Part shown: positions 18,561 to 28,358 of the stretch, in pieces
Position numbering within the stretch: the first letter of the stretch is position 1
How the letters are laid out: the number at the start of each line of letters is the position of its first letter
Origin: Falsirhodobacter xinxiangensis
Lineage (GTDB): Bacteria > Pseudomonadota > Alphaproteobacteria > Rhodobacterales > Rhodobacteraceae
Direction of reading: 5' to 3'
Assembly: GCF_004959935.1 (NCBI RefSeq)
Contig: NZ_SMYN01000010.1
Location: 247 to 64,246 of the forward strand
DNA length: 64,000 bases
Translations under genes and position numbers: made by a program
Notes under the pieces: model-generated
Seen by the model: only the letters and a program-made list of their open reading frames with translations
The model's database searches: none
What the model was told of the DNA's origin: nothing

Positions 18561-18743
18561 TCAGATATTCACGATGTCGGCGCGGCAGAGGCCGATATCG
18601 TCCAGTTCGCGGTCCGACAGCTTGTTCAGGGCGCGGCGGGTGATGCGTGCATCGTTCCAGTCGCGGAGGCTGAGGACAAACGAGGTCAGGAAGGTCGGGA
18701 TGGCGCCAGCGGGCGCCCGGCGGGTCGTGTCAACGAGGGCCAT
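18561..18743 (-). CDS. DUF1127 family small protein
   Basis: A 60-residue protein (start MALVDTTRRAPAGAIPTFL). The carboxyl half carries the DUF1127 pattern: W..AR.TRRAL.KLSDRELDDIGL.R.DI. Small DUF1127 proteins are abundant in alphaproteobacteria; characterised members take part in RNA binding, phosphate and carbon metabolism or stress adaptation. The gene is easily hidden inside a much longer spurious reading frame. A promoter-like pair and a 5' hairpin precede it. Confidence 0.88.
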   Translation of the reverse strand: MALVDTTRRAPAGAIPTFLTSFVLSLRDWNDARITRRALNKLSDRELDDIGLCRADIVNI

Positions 18744-18773
18744 GGCTGTTACCTTTTTCAAACGGATCATTTT

Positions 18774-18827
18774 TGCAGCACCCTTGCTGCATGACAGCCA
18801 GATAAGCGGGCGCCATGCGAATGACAA
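18774..18827 (-). promoter_or_regulatory. Candidate promoter and 5' hairpin of the DUF1127 gene
   Basis: On the minus strand TTGTCA (18822-18827) and TATCTG (18799-18804) are separated by 17 bases, a fair sigma-70-like pair. The expected transcript would start close to the hairpin TGCAGCA-AGGG-TGCTGCA (18774-18791), putting a perfect 7-bp stem at the very 5' end of the leader, 30 bases before the start codon. Such a stem could protect the mRNA. Assignment is by eye only. Confidence 0.45.
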
Positions 18828-19004
18828 TCTGGCGGTTCGGTATGCCCGGAATGCAGGAATCGCATGGCTCTTCGTCATGAAATCGTCTTGTTTTACTGGG
18901 GTGTCGCGGTCGGTCCGCGAAGGGTCGCAAATCGCCCTCGCGCATTCGACGGGTGACAGATGTTCGCGCTTCGTGCTAACCCCCGGAAAAGACAAGGAGG
19001 CGGG

Positions 19005-19511
19005 ATGCGCGTTTTGGGGATTGATCCGGGCCTGCGGAACATGGGCTGGGGAATCATCGACGTGTCCGGCGCGCGGCTGACGCATGTCGCGAACGGTATC
19101 TGCCATTCCGAATCGGGGTCCTTGGCGCAGCGTCTGATGTCGCTTCATGCGCAACTGACCGAGGTGCTGCTGCGATTTCAGCCGCAGGCGGCCGCGGTGG
19201 AGCATACATTCGTGAACAAGGACGCGGCAGGCACGCTGAAGCTGGGGCAGGCGCGGGGGATCGCGCTGCTGGTTCCGGCGCAGGCGGGGCTGGAGGTGGG
19301 CGAATACGCCCCGAATGCGGTGAAGAAGACGGTTGTGGGCGTGGGCCATGCGGCCAAGGTGCAGGTCGATCACATGGTGCGCCTGCATCTGCCGGGCGTG
19401 GTGATCGCGGGGCCGGATGCGGCGGATGCGCTGGCCGTCGCCATCTGCCATTCGCACCATGTGCAAAGCGCGGGGCGGCTTCAGGCGGCGGTGGAAAGGG
19501 CGAGCAGATGA
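19005..19511 (+). CDS. ruvC: Holliday junction resolvase RuvC
   Basis: 168 residues from ATG 19005, preceded by AAGGAGG. The four acidic catalytic residues sit exactly where E. coli RuvC has them: Asp7 ([12 protein letters not shown]), Glu66 (VEHTF), Asp138 and Asp141 ([14 protein letters not shown]). It cuts Holliday junctions together with RuvAB. The stop overlaps ruvA by ATGA. An in-frame upstream start would add 15 residues without family similarity. Confidence 0.97.
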   Translation: MRVLGIDPGLRNMGWGIIDVSGARLTHVANGICHSESGSLAQRLMSLHAQLTEVLLRFQPQAAAVEHTFVNKDAAGTLKLGQARGIALLVPAQAGLEVGEYAPNAVKKTVVGVGHAAKVQVDHMVRLHLPGVVIAGPDAADALAVAICHSHHVQSAGRLQAAVERASR

Positions 19512-20146
19512 TCGGCAAGATTTCGGGGATTGTGGATTATCGCGCGGGGGATCACGTCCTGATCGATGTGCGCGGCGTGGGATACATGGTCTATGTTTCG
19601 GACCGGACGCTGGCTTCGCTGCCGGGGCCGGGCGAGGCGGTGGCGCTTTATACCGACATGCTGGTGCGCGAGGATCTGATGCAGCTGTTCGGGTTCCGCA
19701 CGCTGTTGGAAAAGGAATGGCACAAGCTGCTGATGACGGTGCAGGGCGTGGGGGCCAAGGCGTCGATGGCGATCCTTGGGGCGCTTGGGGCCGAAGGGGT
19801 GGCGCGGGCCATCGCGCTTGGGGACGCGCGGTCGATCCAGGCGGCACAGGGGATCGGACCGAAGATCGCGCAGCGCGTGGTGCTGGAGCTGAAGGCCAAG
19901 GCGCCGTCGCTGATGGCGATGGGCGGTACGGCAGCGGTGATCGAGGACGACGCTCCCAAGCGCATCAAGGCCGGGCCGCCGTCCACCGCCGCGCATACGG
20001 CGGATGCCTTGTCGGCGCTGGCGAACCTTGGCTACGGCCCCGGCGATGCGGCATCGGCGGTGGCGCAGGCGCAGGCCGATCAGCCGCAGGCGGATGCGGC
20101 GATGCTGATCCGCCTTTCGCTCCGGCTTCTTGCGCCGAAACAATAG
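19508..20146 (+). CDS. ruvA: Holliday junction branch migration protein RuvA
   Basis: 212 residues: N-terminal OB fold ([26 protein letters not shown]), two helix-hairpin-helix motifs ([18 protein letters not shown] and [20 protein letters not shown]), an acidic pin region and a C-terminal helical domain that contacts RuvB. It is coupled to ruvC by a four-base overlap. The expected partner ruvB lies about 950 bases downstream, after htpX. Confidence 0.97.
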   Translation: MIGKISGIVDYRAGDHVLIDVRGVGYMVYVSDRTLASLPGPGEAVALYTDMLVREDLMQLFGFRTLLEKEWHKLLMTVQGVGAKASMAILGALGAEGVARAIALGDARSIQAAQGIGPKIAQRVVLELKAKAPSLMAMGGTAAVIEDDAPKRIKAGPPSTAAHTADALSALANLGYGPGDAASAVAQAQADQPQADAAMLIRLSLRLLAPKQ

Positions 20147-20176
20147 CGTCCCATATCCGGGAAAACGGAGGGTTTG

Positions 20177-21058
20177 ATGGGTTACGTTCGCACAGCGATG
20201 CTTATGGCCGCCATGACGGCGCTGTTCCTTGGGGTCGGCGCGCTGATCGGCGGGGCGAACGGGGCGCTGATCGCGCTGGTAATCGCGGTCGGGATGAACC
20301 TGTTCAGCTATTGGAACTCGGACAAGGTAGTGCTGCGCATGCACAACGCGCGGCAGGTCGATGCCCGCTCGGCGCCGGACCTCGTGAACCTCGTGGCGGG
20401 GCTGGCGCAGAACGCCGATATGCCGATGCCGAAGGTTTTCGTGATCGAAACAGATCAGCCCAACGCCTTCGCCACCGGGCGGAACCCCGAAAACGCCGCC
20501 GTCGCCGCGACGACCGGCCTGCTGCAACGTCTGAGCCGCGAGGAGATCGCGGCGGTCATGGCGCATGAACTGGCGCATATCAAGAACCGCGACACGCTCA
20601 TTATGACGATCACCGCCAGCTTTGCCGGGGCGATTTCGTTCCTGGCCAATTTCGCGATGTTCTTCGGCAACCGCGAACGGACGGGCGGGATCGTCGGGCA
20701 GCTTGCGCTGATGATCCTTGCACCGATGGCCGCGGCCTTGGTGCAGATGGCGATCTCGCGTTCGCGCGAATACGAGGCGGACCGGATCGGCGCCGAAATC
20801 TGCCGCAACCCGATGTGGCTCGCCTCGGCCCTGCGCAAGATCGAGGCATTCGCCAAGGGCATCGACAATCACGCCGCCGAACGCAATCCGGCCACGGCGC
20901 ATATGTTCATCATCAACCCGCTGCACGCCTTTGCGCATGACAAGCTGTTCTCGACCCACCCGAACACTGCCAACCGTATTGCGGCGCTGGAGAAGATGGC
21001 CGGGGCGCCGGTGCAGCGCCCTGCACCCTCCGTGGGACGTTCGGGGCCCTGGGGCTGA
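20177..21058 (+). CDS. htpX: HtpX-type membrane zinc metalloprotease
   Basis: 293 residues from ATG 20177. Two membrane helices near the N-terminus, then the zinc motif HELAH with His130, Glu131 and His134, two further hydrophobic segments (about 145-195) and the third zinc-ligand region [14 protein letters not shown]. HtpX degrades damaged membrane proteins and overlaps in function with FtsH, encoded 9 kb downstream. It stands between ruvA and ruvB, an unusual place. A TTG one codon upstream could also start it. Confidence 0.95.
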   Translation: MGYVRTAMLMAAMTALFLGVGALIGGANGALIALVIAVGMNLFSYWNSDKVVLRMHNARQVDARSAPDLVNLVAGLAQNADMPMPKVFVIETDQPNAFATGRNPENAAVAATTGLLQRLSREEIAAVMAHELAHIKNRDTLIMTITASFAGAISFLANFAMFFGNRERTGGIVGQLALMILAPMAAALVQMAISRSREYEADRIGAEICRNPMWLASALRKIEAFAKGIDNHAAERNPATAHMFIINPLHAFAHDKLFSTHPNTANRIAALEKMAGAPVQRPAPSVGRSGPWG

Positions 21059-21103
21059 ATCGGCGGGGTTGTATTCGCCCGTGCGTTCGGGGAATGTTCG
21101 CGC

Positions 21104-22120
21104 ATGATGGAACCCGATCCCACCCTGCGTGCCGACCGCTTGCCCGAGGATGCCGACCGCGCCCTGCGCCCGCAGGCGCTGGAGGAGTTCGTGGGCCAGG
21201 CCGAGGCGCGCGCCAACCTGCGCGTCTTCATCGAATCGGCGCGGATGCGGGGCGAGGCGATGGACCACACCCTGTTCCACGGCCCGCCCGGTCTGGGCAA
21301 GACCACGCTGGCGCAGATCATGGCGCGCGAATTGGGCGTGGGGTTCCGCATGACCTCCGGCCCGGTGCTGGCCAAGGCCGGGGATCTTGCGGCGATCCTG
21401 ACCAATCTTGAACCGCGCGACGTTCTGTTCATCGACGAGATCCACCGCCTGTCCCCCGTGGTTGAGGAGGTGCTGTATCCGGCGATGGAGGATTTTGCGC
21501 TGGACCTCGTGATCGGCGAGGGGCCGGCGGCGCGGACGGTGCGGATCGACCTGCAACCCTTCACGCTGGTAGGCGCGACGACCCGTCTGGGCCTGCTGAC
21601 AACGCCCCTGCGCGACCGTTTTGGCATCCCGACGCGGCTGCAATTCTATACCGTGCCGGAGCTTGACCTGATCGTCGCCCGCGGGGCGCGGCTGCTCGGC
21701 ATCTCCTCGGACCCCGAGGGCACGCTGGAGATTGCCCGCCGCGCGCGCGGAACGCCCCGGATCGCGGGCCGCCTTCTGCGCCGCGTCGTCGATTTCGCGC
21801 TGGTCGAGGGTGATGGCCGCCTGACGCAGCAGATTGCCGACACGGCCTTGCGCCGCCTTGGCGTGGATGATCTGGGGCTGGACGGCGCGGACCGGCGATA
21901 CCTGATGCTGCTGGCAGAGAATTACGGCGGCGGGCCGGTGGGGGTGGAAACCATCGCCGCCGCCCTGTCCGAATCCCGTGATGCGGTCGAGGAAGTGATC
22001 GAGCCCTATCTGCTGCAGCAAGGCCTGCTGCAACGCACCCCGCGCGGGCGGATGCTGGCGCCGAAGGCGTGGCGGCACCTGGGGCTGGAGCCGCCGCGGC
22101 AAAGCGATCTTTTTGGCTGA
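21104..22120 (+). CDS. ruvB: Holliday junction helicase RuvB
   Basis: 338 residues, AAA+ ATPase that drives branch migration with RuvA. Walker [15 protein letters not shown], Walker [12 protein letters not shown], sensor region [20 protein letters not shown] and the carboxyl winged-helix domain ([21 protein letters not shown]) are complete. The short N-terminal extension ([16 protein letters not shown]) is typical of the clade. Confidence 0.97.
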   Translation: MMEPDPTLRADRLPEDADRALRPQALEEFVGQAEARANLRVFIESARMRGEAMDHTLFHGPPGLGKTTLAQIMARELGVGFRMTSGPVLAKAGDLAAILTNLEPRDVLFIDEIHRLSPVVEEVLYPAMEDFALDLVIGEGPAARTVRIDLQPFTLVGATTRLGLLTTPLRDRFGIPTRLQFYTVPELDLIVARGARLLGISSDPEGTLEIARRARGTPRIAGRLLRRVVDFALVEGDGRLTQQIADTALRRLGVDDLGLDGADRRYLMLLAENYGGGPVGVETIAAALSESRDAVEEVIEPYLLQQGLLQRTPRGRMLAPKAWRHLGLEPPRQSDLFG

Positions 22121-22130
22121 GAGGACAATC

Positions 22131-22715
22131 ATGACACCCGCCGAAGTCGAATCCCTATTCCGCCACCCAGAAGGTTATCGCTTCGCCCGCTGGGGCAGAC
22201 CCGTGGTTCCCGTCGCCTTCGGCGTCTCGGACGAGACGTTGCGGGTGGTCAAGGGCGCGGTGGAGGCGGTCGTCGCCACGGCAGGGCACAAGATGGCCGA
22301 TCACGACCCGGAACTGGGCGCGAACCTGATGATGTTCTTCTTTCGCGACTGGTCCGAACTGACCGAGGTGCCGAACCTTGAACGGCTGATCCCCGACATC
22401 GTGTCCTTTGCCAAGGGGCAGGCGAAGATCGGGGCAGGGGTGGCGCGCATCTTCCGCTTCGACGACGATGGCGCAATCAAGCTGTCGATCCTGTTCCTGC
22501 GCGTGGACGAGGCGGTGGCCGAAAGCTCGGCCCATCTGGTGATGCTGGATCAGGCGGCGCGGTCGATCCTGACATGGCAGCCCGAGGCGGTGCTGGTCGA
22601 AGGCGGGGCGCTGCGCCCCGATGTCGCATCGGTGCTGAAGGCCGCCTACGACCCGGTGCTTCCCGCCGCCGCCAATGACAATAGCCATGCGCTGAGGCTG
22701 GCGGCACGGCTGTGA
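22131..22715 (+). CDS. Conserved hypothetical protein between ruvB and ybgC
   Basis: 194 residues from ATG 22131 (GAGGA site eight bases upstream); no signal peptide or membrane helix. I do not recognise a domain. Features are a WGRPVVPVAFG segment near residue 27, a conserved-looking HKMADHDPELGANLMMFFFRDW block at about 60-80 and PDIVSFAKGQAK. The end (ANDNSHALRLAARL) looks flexible. It overlaps ybgC by GTGA, so it is translated with the Tol-system genes. Presumably cytoplasmic; function unknown. Confidence 0.8.
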   Translation: MTPAEVESLFRHPEGYRFARWGRPVVPVAFGVSDETLRVVKGAVEAVVATAGHKMADHDPELGANLMMFFFRDWSELTEVPNLERLIPDIVSFAKGQAKIGAGVARIFRFDDDGAIKLSILFLRVDEAVAESSAHLVMLDQAARSILTWQPEAVLVEGGALRPDVASVLKAAYDPVLPAAANDNSHALRLAARL

Positions 22716-23089
22716 CGCACCGCTTCGCCTGCCGCGTCTATTACGAGGATACCGATCTTGGCGGCATCGTCTATTACGCCAACTACCTGAAGTTCATCGA
22801 GCGCGCGCGCAGCGAATGGGTGCGCGATCTTGGCATCGACCAGCTTGCGATGAAGGCGGCCGGCACCGTCTTTGCGGTTCGGCGCATCGAGGCGGATTAC
22901 CTTTCCCCCGCGCGGTTCGACGATCTGCTGACGGTCGAGACGGCGGTGGTGGAACGCAGCCCGGCGCGGATCGTGCTGGATCAGACCGTGCTGCGAGACG
23001 GGCCGCTGTTCCGCGCCCGCGTCACGCTGGTCTGCATGGGCACCGGCGGGCGCCCGACCCGTCTTCCGCCCGTATTGCGTGATATGTGA
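22712..23089 (+). CDS. ybgC: Acyl-CoA thioesterase YbgC, Tol-Pal associated
   Basis: 125 residues, hotdog-fold thioesterase. The catalytic region YYEDTDLGGIVYYANYLKFIERARSEW is a YbgC signature with the acting aspartate in DTD. The start codon is GTG, overlapping the upstream stop as GTGA. In other proteobacteria YbgC hydrolyses short or medium acyl-CoA or acyl carrier protein substrates and is encoded first in the tol-pal cluster, as here. Confidence 0.95.
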   Translation: MTHRFACRVYYEDTDLGGIVYYANYLKFIERARSEWVRDLGIDQLAMKAAGTVFAVRRIEADYLSPARFDDLLTVETAVVERSPARIVLDQTVLRDGPLFRARVTLVCMGTGGRPTRLPPVLRDM

Positions 23090-23119
23090 GGCACTGTTTC
23101 GCCACATTACAGAGTTGTG

Positions 23120-23149
23120 TTGGCAAACCCCCTGCAAAACGGATAGATT
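23120..23149 (+). promoter_or_regulatory. Candidate promoter ahead of tolQ
   Basis: TTGGCA at 23120-23125 and TAGATT at 23144-23149 are separated by 18 bases, in the 107-base gap between ybgC and tolQ. Both hexamers match the sigma-70 consensus at four or more positions. The spacing to the tolQ start leaves a leader of about 40 bases. Prediction by eye only. Confidence 0.4.
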
Positions 23150-23196
23150 CGCCGCTAAGAGGCCACGCAAACGGCCCCACTCAGACGAGCAGGCAT

Positions 23197-23892
<696 letters not shown>

Positions 23893-23895
23893 TCC

Positions 23896-24363
23896 ATGGG
23901 CGCTGGCGTTGCGAAAAAAGGCGGCGGGACCAGCCGCCGGGGACGTCGCCGCGCAGGCGGCGGCGCGATGGCCGACATCAACATCACCCCCTTCGTGGAC
24001 GTGATGCTGGTGCTGCTGATCATCTTCATGGTGGCGGCCCCGATGCTGACGGTCGGCGTTCCGGTGGAGCTGCCCAACACCGCAGCCTCCGCCATGCCGA
24101 CCGAGCAGGAGGAGCCGCTGGCGATCACCGTGACCGCCGATGGCCGCCTGATGCTTCAGAACTCCGAACTGGCCGAGGGCGAGCTGATCCCGAGGTTGAC
24201 CGCCGTCGCGGCCGAGCGGACGTCGAAGAAGATCTTCCTGCGGGCCGATGGTGCCGTCCCCTATGAACGTGTGGCCCAGATCATGGGCGCGCTGAATGCG
24301 GGCGGGTTCAACAGCATTGGCCTCGTGACCGATACCGACGGGCCGACCTTCGGCGGGAACTGA
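23896..24363 (+). CDS. tolR: Tol-Pal system protein TolR
   Basis: 155 residues: a basic N-terminal stretch (SRRGRRRAGGGA), the single membrane helix with its key aspartate (INITPFVDVMLVLLIIFMV), and a periplasmic domain ending in YERVAQIMGALNAGGFNSIGLVTD. It is the ExbD/TolR stator partner of TolQ. It starts three bases after the tolQ stop. Confidence 0.96.
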   Translation: MGAGVAKKGGGTSRRGRRRAGGGAMADINITPFVDVMLVLLIIFMVAAPMLTVGVPVELPNTAASAMPTEQEEPLAITVTADGRLMLQNSELAEGELIPRLTAVAAERTSKKIFLRADGAVPYERVAQIMGALNAGGFNSIGLVTDTDGPTFGGN

Positions 24364-24366
24364 GAA

Positions 24367-25533
24367 TTGAGAACCGGCGTCATCATTTCCGGGATCGGCC
24401 ACCTGCTGCTGATTCTCTGGGCCTTGCTCGGCGGGTTGTTCGCGCCGCGTCCGACGCCGCCGATTTCGGTGGCGGAGGTGTCGATCATGTCGAATGCCGA
24501 ATTCGACGAGATGGTCGCCGCCGTGCCCGAAGCGCCCGCACAGCCCGAACCCGCCCCGCAGCCTCGCCCGCAGCCCGCGCCCGAACGGCCCGAGCCTGCA
24601 CCGGAACCCGCGCCCACGCCCGAGCCGGAGCCGCTGCCGGAACCTGAACCTGCCCCGGTCGAAGCGCCCACCGTTGCGCCCGATCCGGTGCCCGAGGTGA
24701 CCGAGGCGCCGCAACCCGTGCTGCCCCCCGCGCCGCAGGAGCAGCCCGTGCTGTCGCCGCAGAACAGCCCGCGCCCGCGCCCCGCGCCGCGCGTGGCTCC
24801 GACGCCTGCGCCGACGCCCGCCCCGAATGCTGAAATCGCGGAAACGCCGACCCCCGCCGTGACGCCCGAGCCGTCGGAAACCGTCACCGAGGAGGAGGAG
24901 CGCCCTGAGGCCGCCCCCGAGGAAGCGACGACCGAAGTCGTGACCGAGGCGACCGAGACGGAGGAAGCGCCGTCCCTTGCTCCCGCTGGCAGCCCGCGTC
25001 CGCGCGACCGCCCCGCACGTCCCGCCGCCGCGCCGGTGCAGGCCGAACGCCCGACTCAGCAGGCCGCCGCCGAAACACCGCGCCAACCTGCCCGCGAAAC
25101 CCCGCGGACCGAGCAGCCCGCCAACAGCACCTCGGTCAACGATGCGCTGGCCGAAGCGATGGAAGAAGCGGCCGCCCCGACGCCCGCCGCGCCGTCCGGT
25201 CCTTCGGGTCCGCCGATGACCTCGGGCGAGAAGGACGCGTTGCGTGTTGCGGTCCAGCAATGCTGGAACGTCGGCTCGCTTTCGACCGAGGCGCTGCAAA
25301 GCACCGTGACCGTCGGCTTCAACGTGGCGCAGAACGGCGTGCCGGACAGCGGTTCGGTCAGGATGATCGGATACGAGGGCGGCAGCGATGCTGGTGCGCG
25401 TCAGGCCTATGAGGCCGCGCGCCGTGCCATCATCCGCTGCGGTGCCCAAGGGTTCCCGCTTCCGGCCGACAAATACGACCAGTGGAGCCAGATCGAGATC
25501 GTGTTCAACCCGGCCAACATGCGCGTGAAGTGA
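24367..25533 (+). CDS. tolA: TolA-like energy transducer with Pro/Glu-rich linker, TTG start
   Basis: 388 residues. The start must be the TTG at 24367: the tolR stop is in frame two codons before, and no ATG precedes the N-terminal membrane helix (residues 3-23). Residues about 53-275 are a Pro/Glu/Ala-rich linker with repeated PEP and PAP units, unlike the Ala/Lys helical rod of E. coli TolA and more like TonB. The carboxyl domain (about 280-388) keeps a two-cysteine TolA fold: QQCWNVGS and [19 protein letters not shown]. It links the TolQR motor to TolB and Pal. Confidence 0.92.
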   Translation: MRTGVIISGIGHLLLILWALLGGLFAPRPTPPISVAEVSIMSNAEFDEMVAAVPEAPAQPEPAPQPRPQPAPERPEPAPEPAPTPEPEPLPEPEPAPVEAPTVAPDPVPEVTEAPQPVLPPAPQEQPVLSPQNSPRPRPAPRVAPTPAPTPAPNAEIAETPTPAVTPEPSETVTEEEERPEAAPEEATTEVVTEATETEEAPSLAPAGSPRPRDRPARPAAAPVQAERPTQQAAAETPRQPARETPRTEQPANSTSVNDALAEAMEEAAAPTPAAPSGPSGPPMTSGEKDALRVAVQQCWNVGSLSTEALQSTVTVGFNVAQNGVPDSGSVRMIGYEGGSDAGARQAYEAARRAIIRCGAQGFPLPADKYDQWSQIEIVFNPANMRVK

Positions 25534-25588
25534 CGCGCGCGGGCCGGGGCCTATAATTCACCGCAATGGAATGCCAGAGGACAGACCA

Positions 25589-26911
25589 ATGTTCAGACCC
25601 CTCGCCACCGCGCTGACCATCGCGCTTACGCTGACAGGCGGCGTGGCCCTTGCCCAACAAGGGCCGCTGCGGATCGAGATCACCGAAGGCGTGATCGAAC
25701 CGCTGCCCTTCGCCGCCCCCGGCTTCATCGCGGAAAACGGCGCGGCACAGCAATACGCCGCCGACATCACCCGCGTGATCGCCGCCGACCTTGCCGGAAC
25801 GGGCCTGTTCCGCGAGATCCCGGCCAGCGCCCATATCAGCCGGGTGTCCAGCTTCGACGCGCCCATCGCCTATAACGACTGGAAGGCGATCAACGCGCAG
25901 GCGCTGATCACCGGGGCCGTCAGCGCCTCGGGCAACCAGATCGTCGTGAAGTTCCGCCTGTTCGACATCTTCTCGGGGCAACCCTTGGGCGAGGGGCTGC
26001 AATTCGCAGGCACCCCCGACACGTGGCGCCGCATGGCCCACAAGGTGGCCGATGCCGCATACAGCCGCATCACCGGCGAGACGGGCTATTTCGACAGCCG
26101 TGTCGTCTATGTGCAGGAAAGCGGACCGAAGGACGCACGCCAGAAGCGCGTCGCGGTCATGGATTACGACGGCGCGAACACCCAGTATCTGACGGATTCG
26201 TCGTCGCTGGTGCTGGCCCCGCGTTTTTCGCCGAACGGCAGCCAGATCCTGTTCACCTCCTATGCGTCGGGCTTCCCGCGCATTTACCTGATGAACATGC
26301 AGAACATGCAGGTCCGCGCGCTGGATGAACAGCCCGGCACGATGACCTTCGCGCCTCGTTTCGCGCCGGACGGGCGGACGGTGGTGTTCTCGCTCGAACA
26401 GGGCGGCAACTCCGACATCTATACGCTGGACACGCAATCGGGGCAGCGGCGGCAGTTGACCAACTCGCCGTCGATCGAAACCGCGCCCAGCTTCTCGCCC
26501 GATGGCAGCCAGATCGTGTTCGAAAGCGACCGTTCGGGCACTTCGCAGATCTATGTCATGTCGGCAGGTGGCGGCGAAGCGCGTCGGATTTCCTCGGGCG
26601 AGGGGCGTTACAACACCCCCGTCTGGTCGCCGCGCGGCGACATGATCGCCTTCACCAAGCAGAATGCGGGCCGGTTCCACATCGGCGTCATGCGCACAAA
26701 CGGGTCCGAGGAACGTCTGCTGACCGCGTCCTTCCTTGACGAGGGTCCGACCTGGGCACCGAACGGGCGCGTGCTGATGTTCACCCGCGAAGGCGCGGGT
26801 GCAAGCGGTCAGGCTTCGCTATATTCCGTCGATATTTCGGGGCGCAACCTGAAGCAGGTGCCGACCAACGGTCCCGCATCCGACCCGGCGTGGTCGCCGC
26901 TGTTGCCCTGA
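25589..26911 (+). CDS. tolB: Tol-Pal system periplasmic protein TolB
   Basis: 440 residues from ATG 25589 (AGAGGA site) with a signal peptide ([23 protein letters not shown]). An N-terminal alpha/beta domain (about 25-150) precedes a six-bladed beta-propeller of WD40-like PD40 repeats with the recurrent [10 protein letters not shown] type motif. TolB binds Pal and is remodelled by TolA. The first ATG, six codons upstream, would place charged residues before the signal peptide. Confidence 0.96.
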   Translation: MFRPLATALTIALTLTGGVALAQQGPLRIEITEGVIEPLPFAAPGFIAENGAAQQYAADITRVIAADLAGTGLFREIPASAHISRVSSFDAPIAYNDWKAINAQALITGAVSASGNQIVVKFRLFDIFSGQPLGEGLQFAGTPDTWRRMAHKVADAAYSRITGETGYFDSRVVYVQESGPKDARQKRVAVMDYDGANTQYLTDSSSLVLAPRFSPNGSQILFTSYASGFPRIYLMNMQNMQVRALDEQPGTMTFAPRFAPDGRTVVFSLEQGGNSDIYTLDTQSGQRRQLTNSPSIETAPSFSPDGSQIVFESDRSGTSQIYVMSAGGGEARRISSGEGRYNTPVWSPRGDMIAFTKQNAGRFHIGVMRTNGSEERLLTASFLDEGPTWAPNGRVLMFTREGAGASGQASLYSVDISGRNLKQVPTNGPASDPAWSPLLP

Positions 26912-26918
26912 CAATATT

Positions 26919-26940
26919 GTGCCCCGCATTGCCGGGGCAC
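26919..26940 (+). promoter_or_regulatory. Hairpin between tolB and pal
   Basis: A perfect 8-bp stem (26919-26926 with 26933-26940) with a CATTGC loop lies just after the tolB stop. It is followed by TGAAAA rather than a T-run, so it is not a classic terminator. It may stabilise the tolB transcript end or allow higher Pal expression from a separate start, since pal is commonly expressed in excess. Confidence 0.45.
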
Positions 26941-26986
26941 TGAAAACTGCTATCGTGCGGCAAACGCACATCGAGAGGACAGTTCG

Positions 26987-27535
26987 ATGACAATGATTTC
27001 CAAGGGGCTGCTGCTCGTTGCGGTGCTGGGACTTGCGGCTTGTAACAATCCGGGCCGGTTCGGTGCGGGCGGCGCTGGTGGCGCGGGTGCGGGCGGCCAA
27101 TACGGGCAGGGCGGCTATGGCGCGGGCGGCATCGGCCAGTCGGGCCTTGGCGGGCCGAACGATCCGACCTCGACGGCCTATTTCCAGCAGACGCTGGGCG
27201 ACCGGGTCTTCTTCTCCTATGACCAGTCGACCGTTGACGACGCCGCGCGCCAGACGCTGACGCAGCAGGCGCAGTGGCTGAACCAGAACCCGAACTATGC
27301 CATCATCATCGAAGGCCATGCCGACGAAAAGGGCACGCGCGAATACAACCTTGCGCTGGGCGCCCGTCGCGCGTCTTCGGCGCAGGACTTCCTGATCTCG
27401 CAAGGGGTCGCGCCCAGCCGGATGCGCACCGTGTCCTACGGCAAGGAACGCCCGGTTCAGGTCTGCTCGTCCGAGGATTGCTATGCCAAGAACCGCCGCG
27501 CCGTGACGGTTCTGTCGCAAGGCGCGGGGATGTAA
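26987..27535 (+). CDS. pal: Peptidoglycan-associated lipoprotein Pal
   Basis: 182 residues; lipobox LGLAAC places the lipid-bearing Cys at residue 19. Residues about 24-58 are a glycine-rich linker with several GGAGG and GQGG units. The OmpA-like domain binds peptidoglycan (VFFSYDQSTVD, IIEGHADEKGTREYNLALGARRA, KNRRAVTV). Pal anchors the outer membrane to the cell wall and binds TolB and TolA. The ribosome site is GAGAGGA. Confidence 0.96.
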   Translation: MTMISKGLLLVAVLGLAACNNPGRFGAGGAGGAGAGGQYGQGGYGAGGIGQSGLGGPNDPTSTAYFQQTLGDRVFFSYDQSTVDDAARQTLTQQAQWLNQNPNYAIIIEGHADEKGTREYNLALGARRASSAQDFLISQGVAPSRMRTVSYGKERPVQVCSSEDCYAKNRRAVTVLSQGAGM

Positions 27536-27536
27536 G

Positions 27537-28358
27537 ATGCGCCGGGTTCTGATCCTTGTGCTGGCGCTGTTGCCCGCGACTGCCTTCGCGCAGGATCGGG
27601 CCCAGTCGCTGGCCGACATCCGGGCAGAGCTGACGCAGCTGAATGCGCAGTTCAACAGCCTGAAATCCGAACTGGTGTCCTCGGGGGGGATTTCCTCGGG
27701 GGCGGCTGGCGGCTCGGCCCTGCAACGGCTGGACACGCTGGAACAGTCGCTGATGCGCCTGACCTCCAAGACCGAGGAGGTGGAGCTTCGCCTGAACCGC
27801 GTGGTTCAAGACGGCACCAACCGCATCGGCGATCTGGAATTCCGCGTGACCGAGCTGGAGGGCGGCGACATCGGCGCCATCCCGGAAACCGCCCCGCTGG
27901 GCGGCACGGCGGCACCGGCCGCCGCGCCTGCGCCTGCGCCAACCCCTGCGCCGTCTTCGGGCGGCAGCGACCTTGCCATGAACGAACAAGCGGACTTCGA
28001 CCGGGCCAAGGGGGTGCTCGGTCAGGGTGACTTTCGCGCCGCCGCTGACCAGTTTGCGACCTTTGCCCAGACCTATACGGGTGGGCCCCTGACCTATGAG
28101 GCGCTGTATCTGCGGGGCGATGCGCTGACCCAACTGGGCGAGACGGCGAATGCCGCCCGCGCCTATCTGGACAGCTTCTCGCTTTCGCCGGACGGGGATC
28201 GCGCGCCGGACGCGCTTTACAAGCTGGGCGATGCGCTGGGCAAGCTGGGCCAGACGCAAGAGGCTTGCGTGACGCTGGCCGAGGTCGGCAACCGTTTTCC
28301 CGGCAAACCGGCAGCAGGGCAGGCGGCATCCGCGATGCAGGGCCTTGGCTGCAACTGA
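27537..28358 (+). CDS. cpoB: Tol-Pal coordinator CpoB (YbgF)
   Basis: 273 residues with a signal peptide (MRRVLILVLALLPATAFAQ), an N-terminal coiled coil (about 20-105), a Pro/Ala-rich linker of roughly 25 residues and C-terminal TPR repeats (DFDRAKGVLGQGDFRAA onward) ending AMQGLGCN. In E. coli CpoB links PBP1B peptidoglycan synthesis with Tol-driven constriction. It starts one base after the pal stop. Confidence 0.94.
   Translation: MRRVLILVLALLPATAFAQDRAQSLADIRAELTQLNAQFNSLKSELVSSGGISSGAAGGSALQRLDTLEQSLMRLTSKTEEVELRLNRVVQDGTNRIGDLEFRVTELEGGDIGAIPETAPLGGTAAPAAAPAPAPTPAPSSGGSDLAMNEQADFDRAKGVLGQGDFRAAADQFATFAQTYTGGPLTYEALYLRGDALTQLGETANAARAYLDSFSLSPDGDRAPDALYKLGDALGKLGQTQEACVTLAEVGNRFPGKPAAGQAASAMQGLGCN

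Noticed and set aside
19481-22132. Minus-strand frame of 883 codons opposite ruvA, htpX and ruvB
   Set aside because: Over three well-supported genes; no known domain; composition is that of an antisense shadow.
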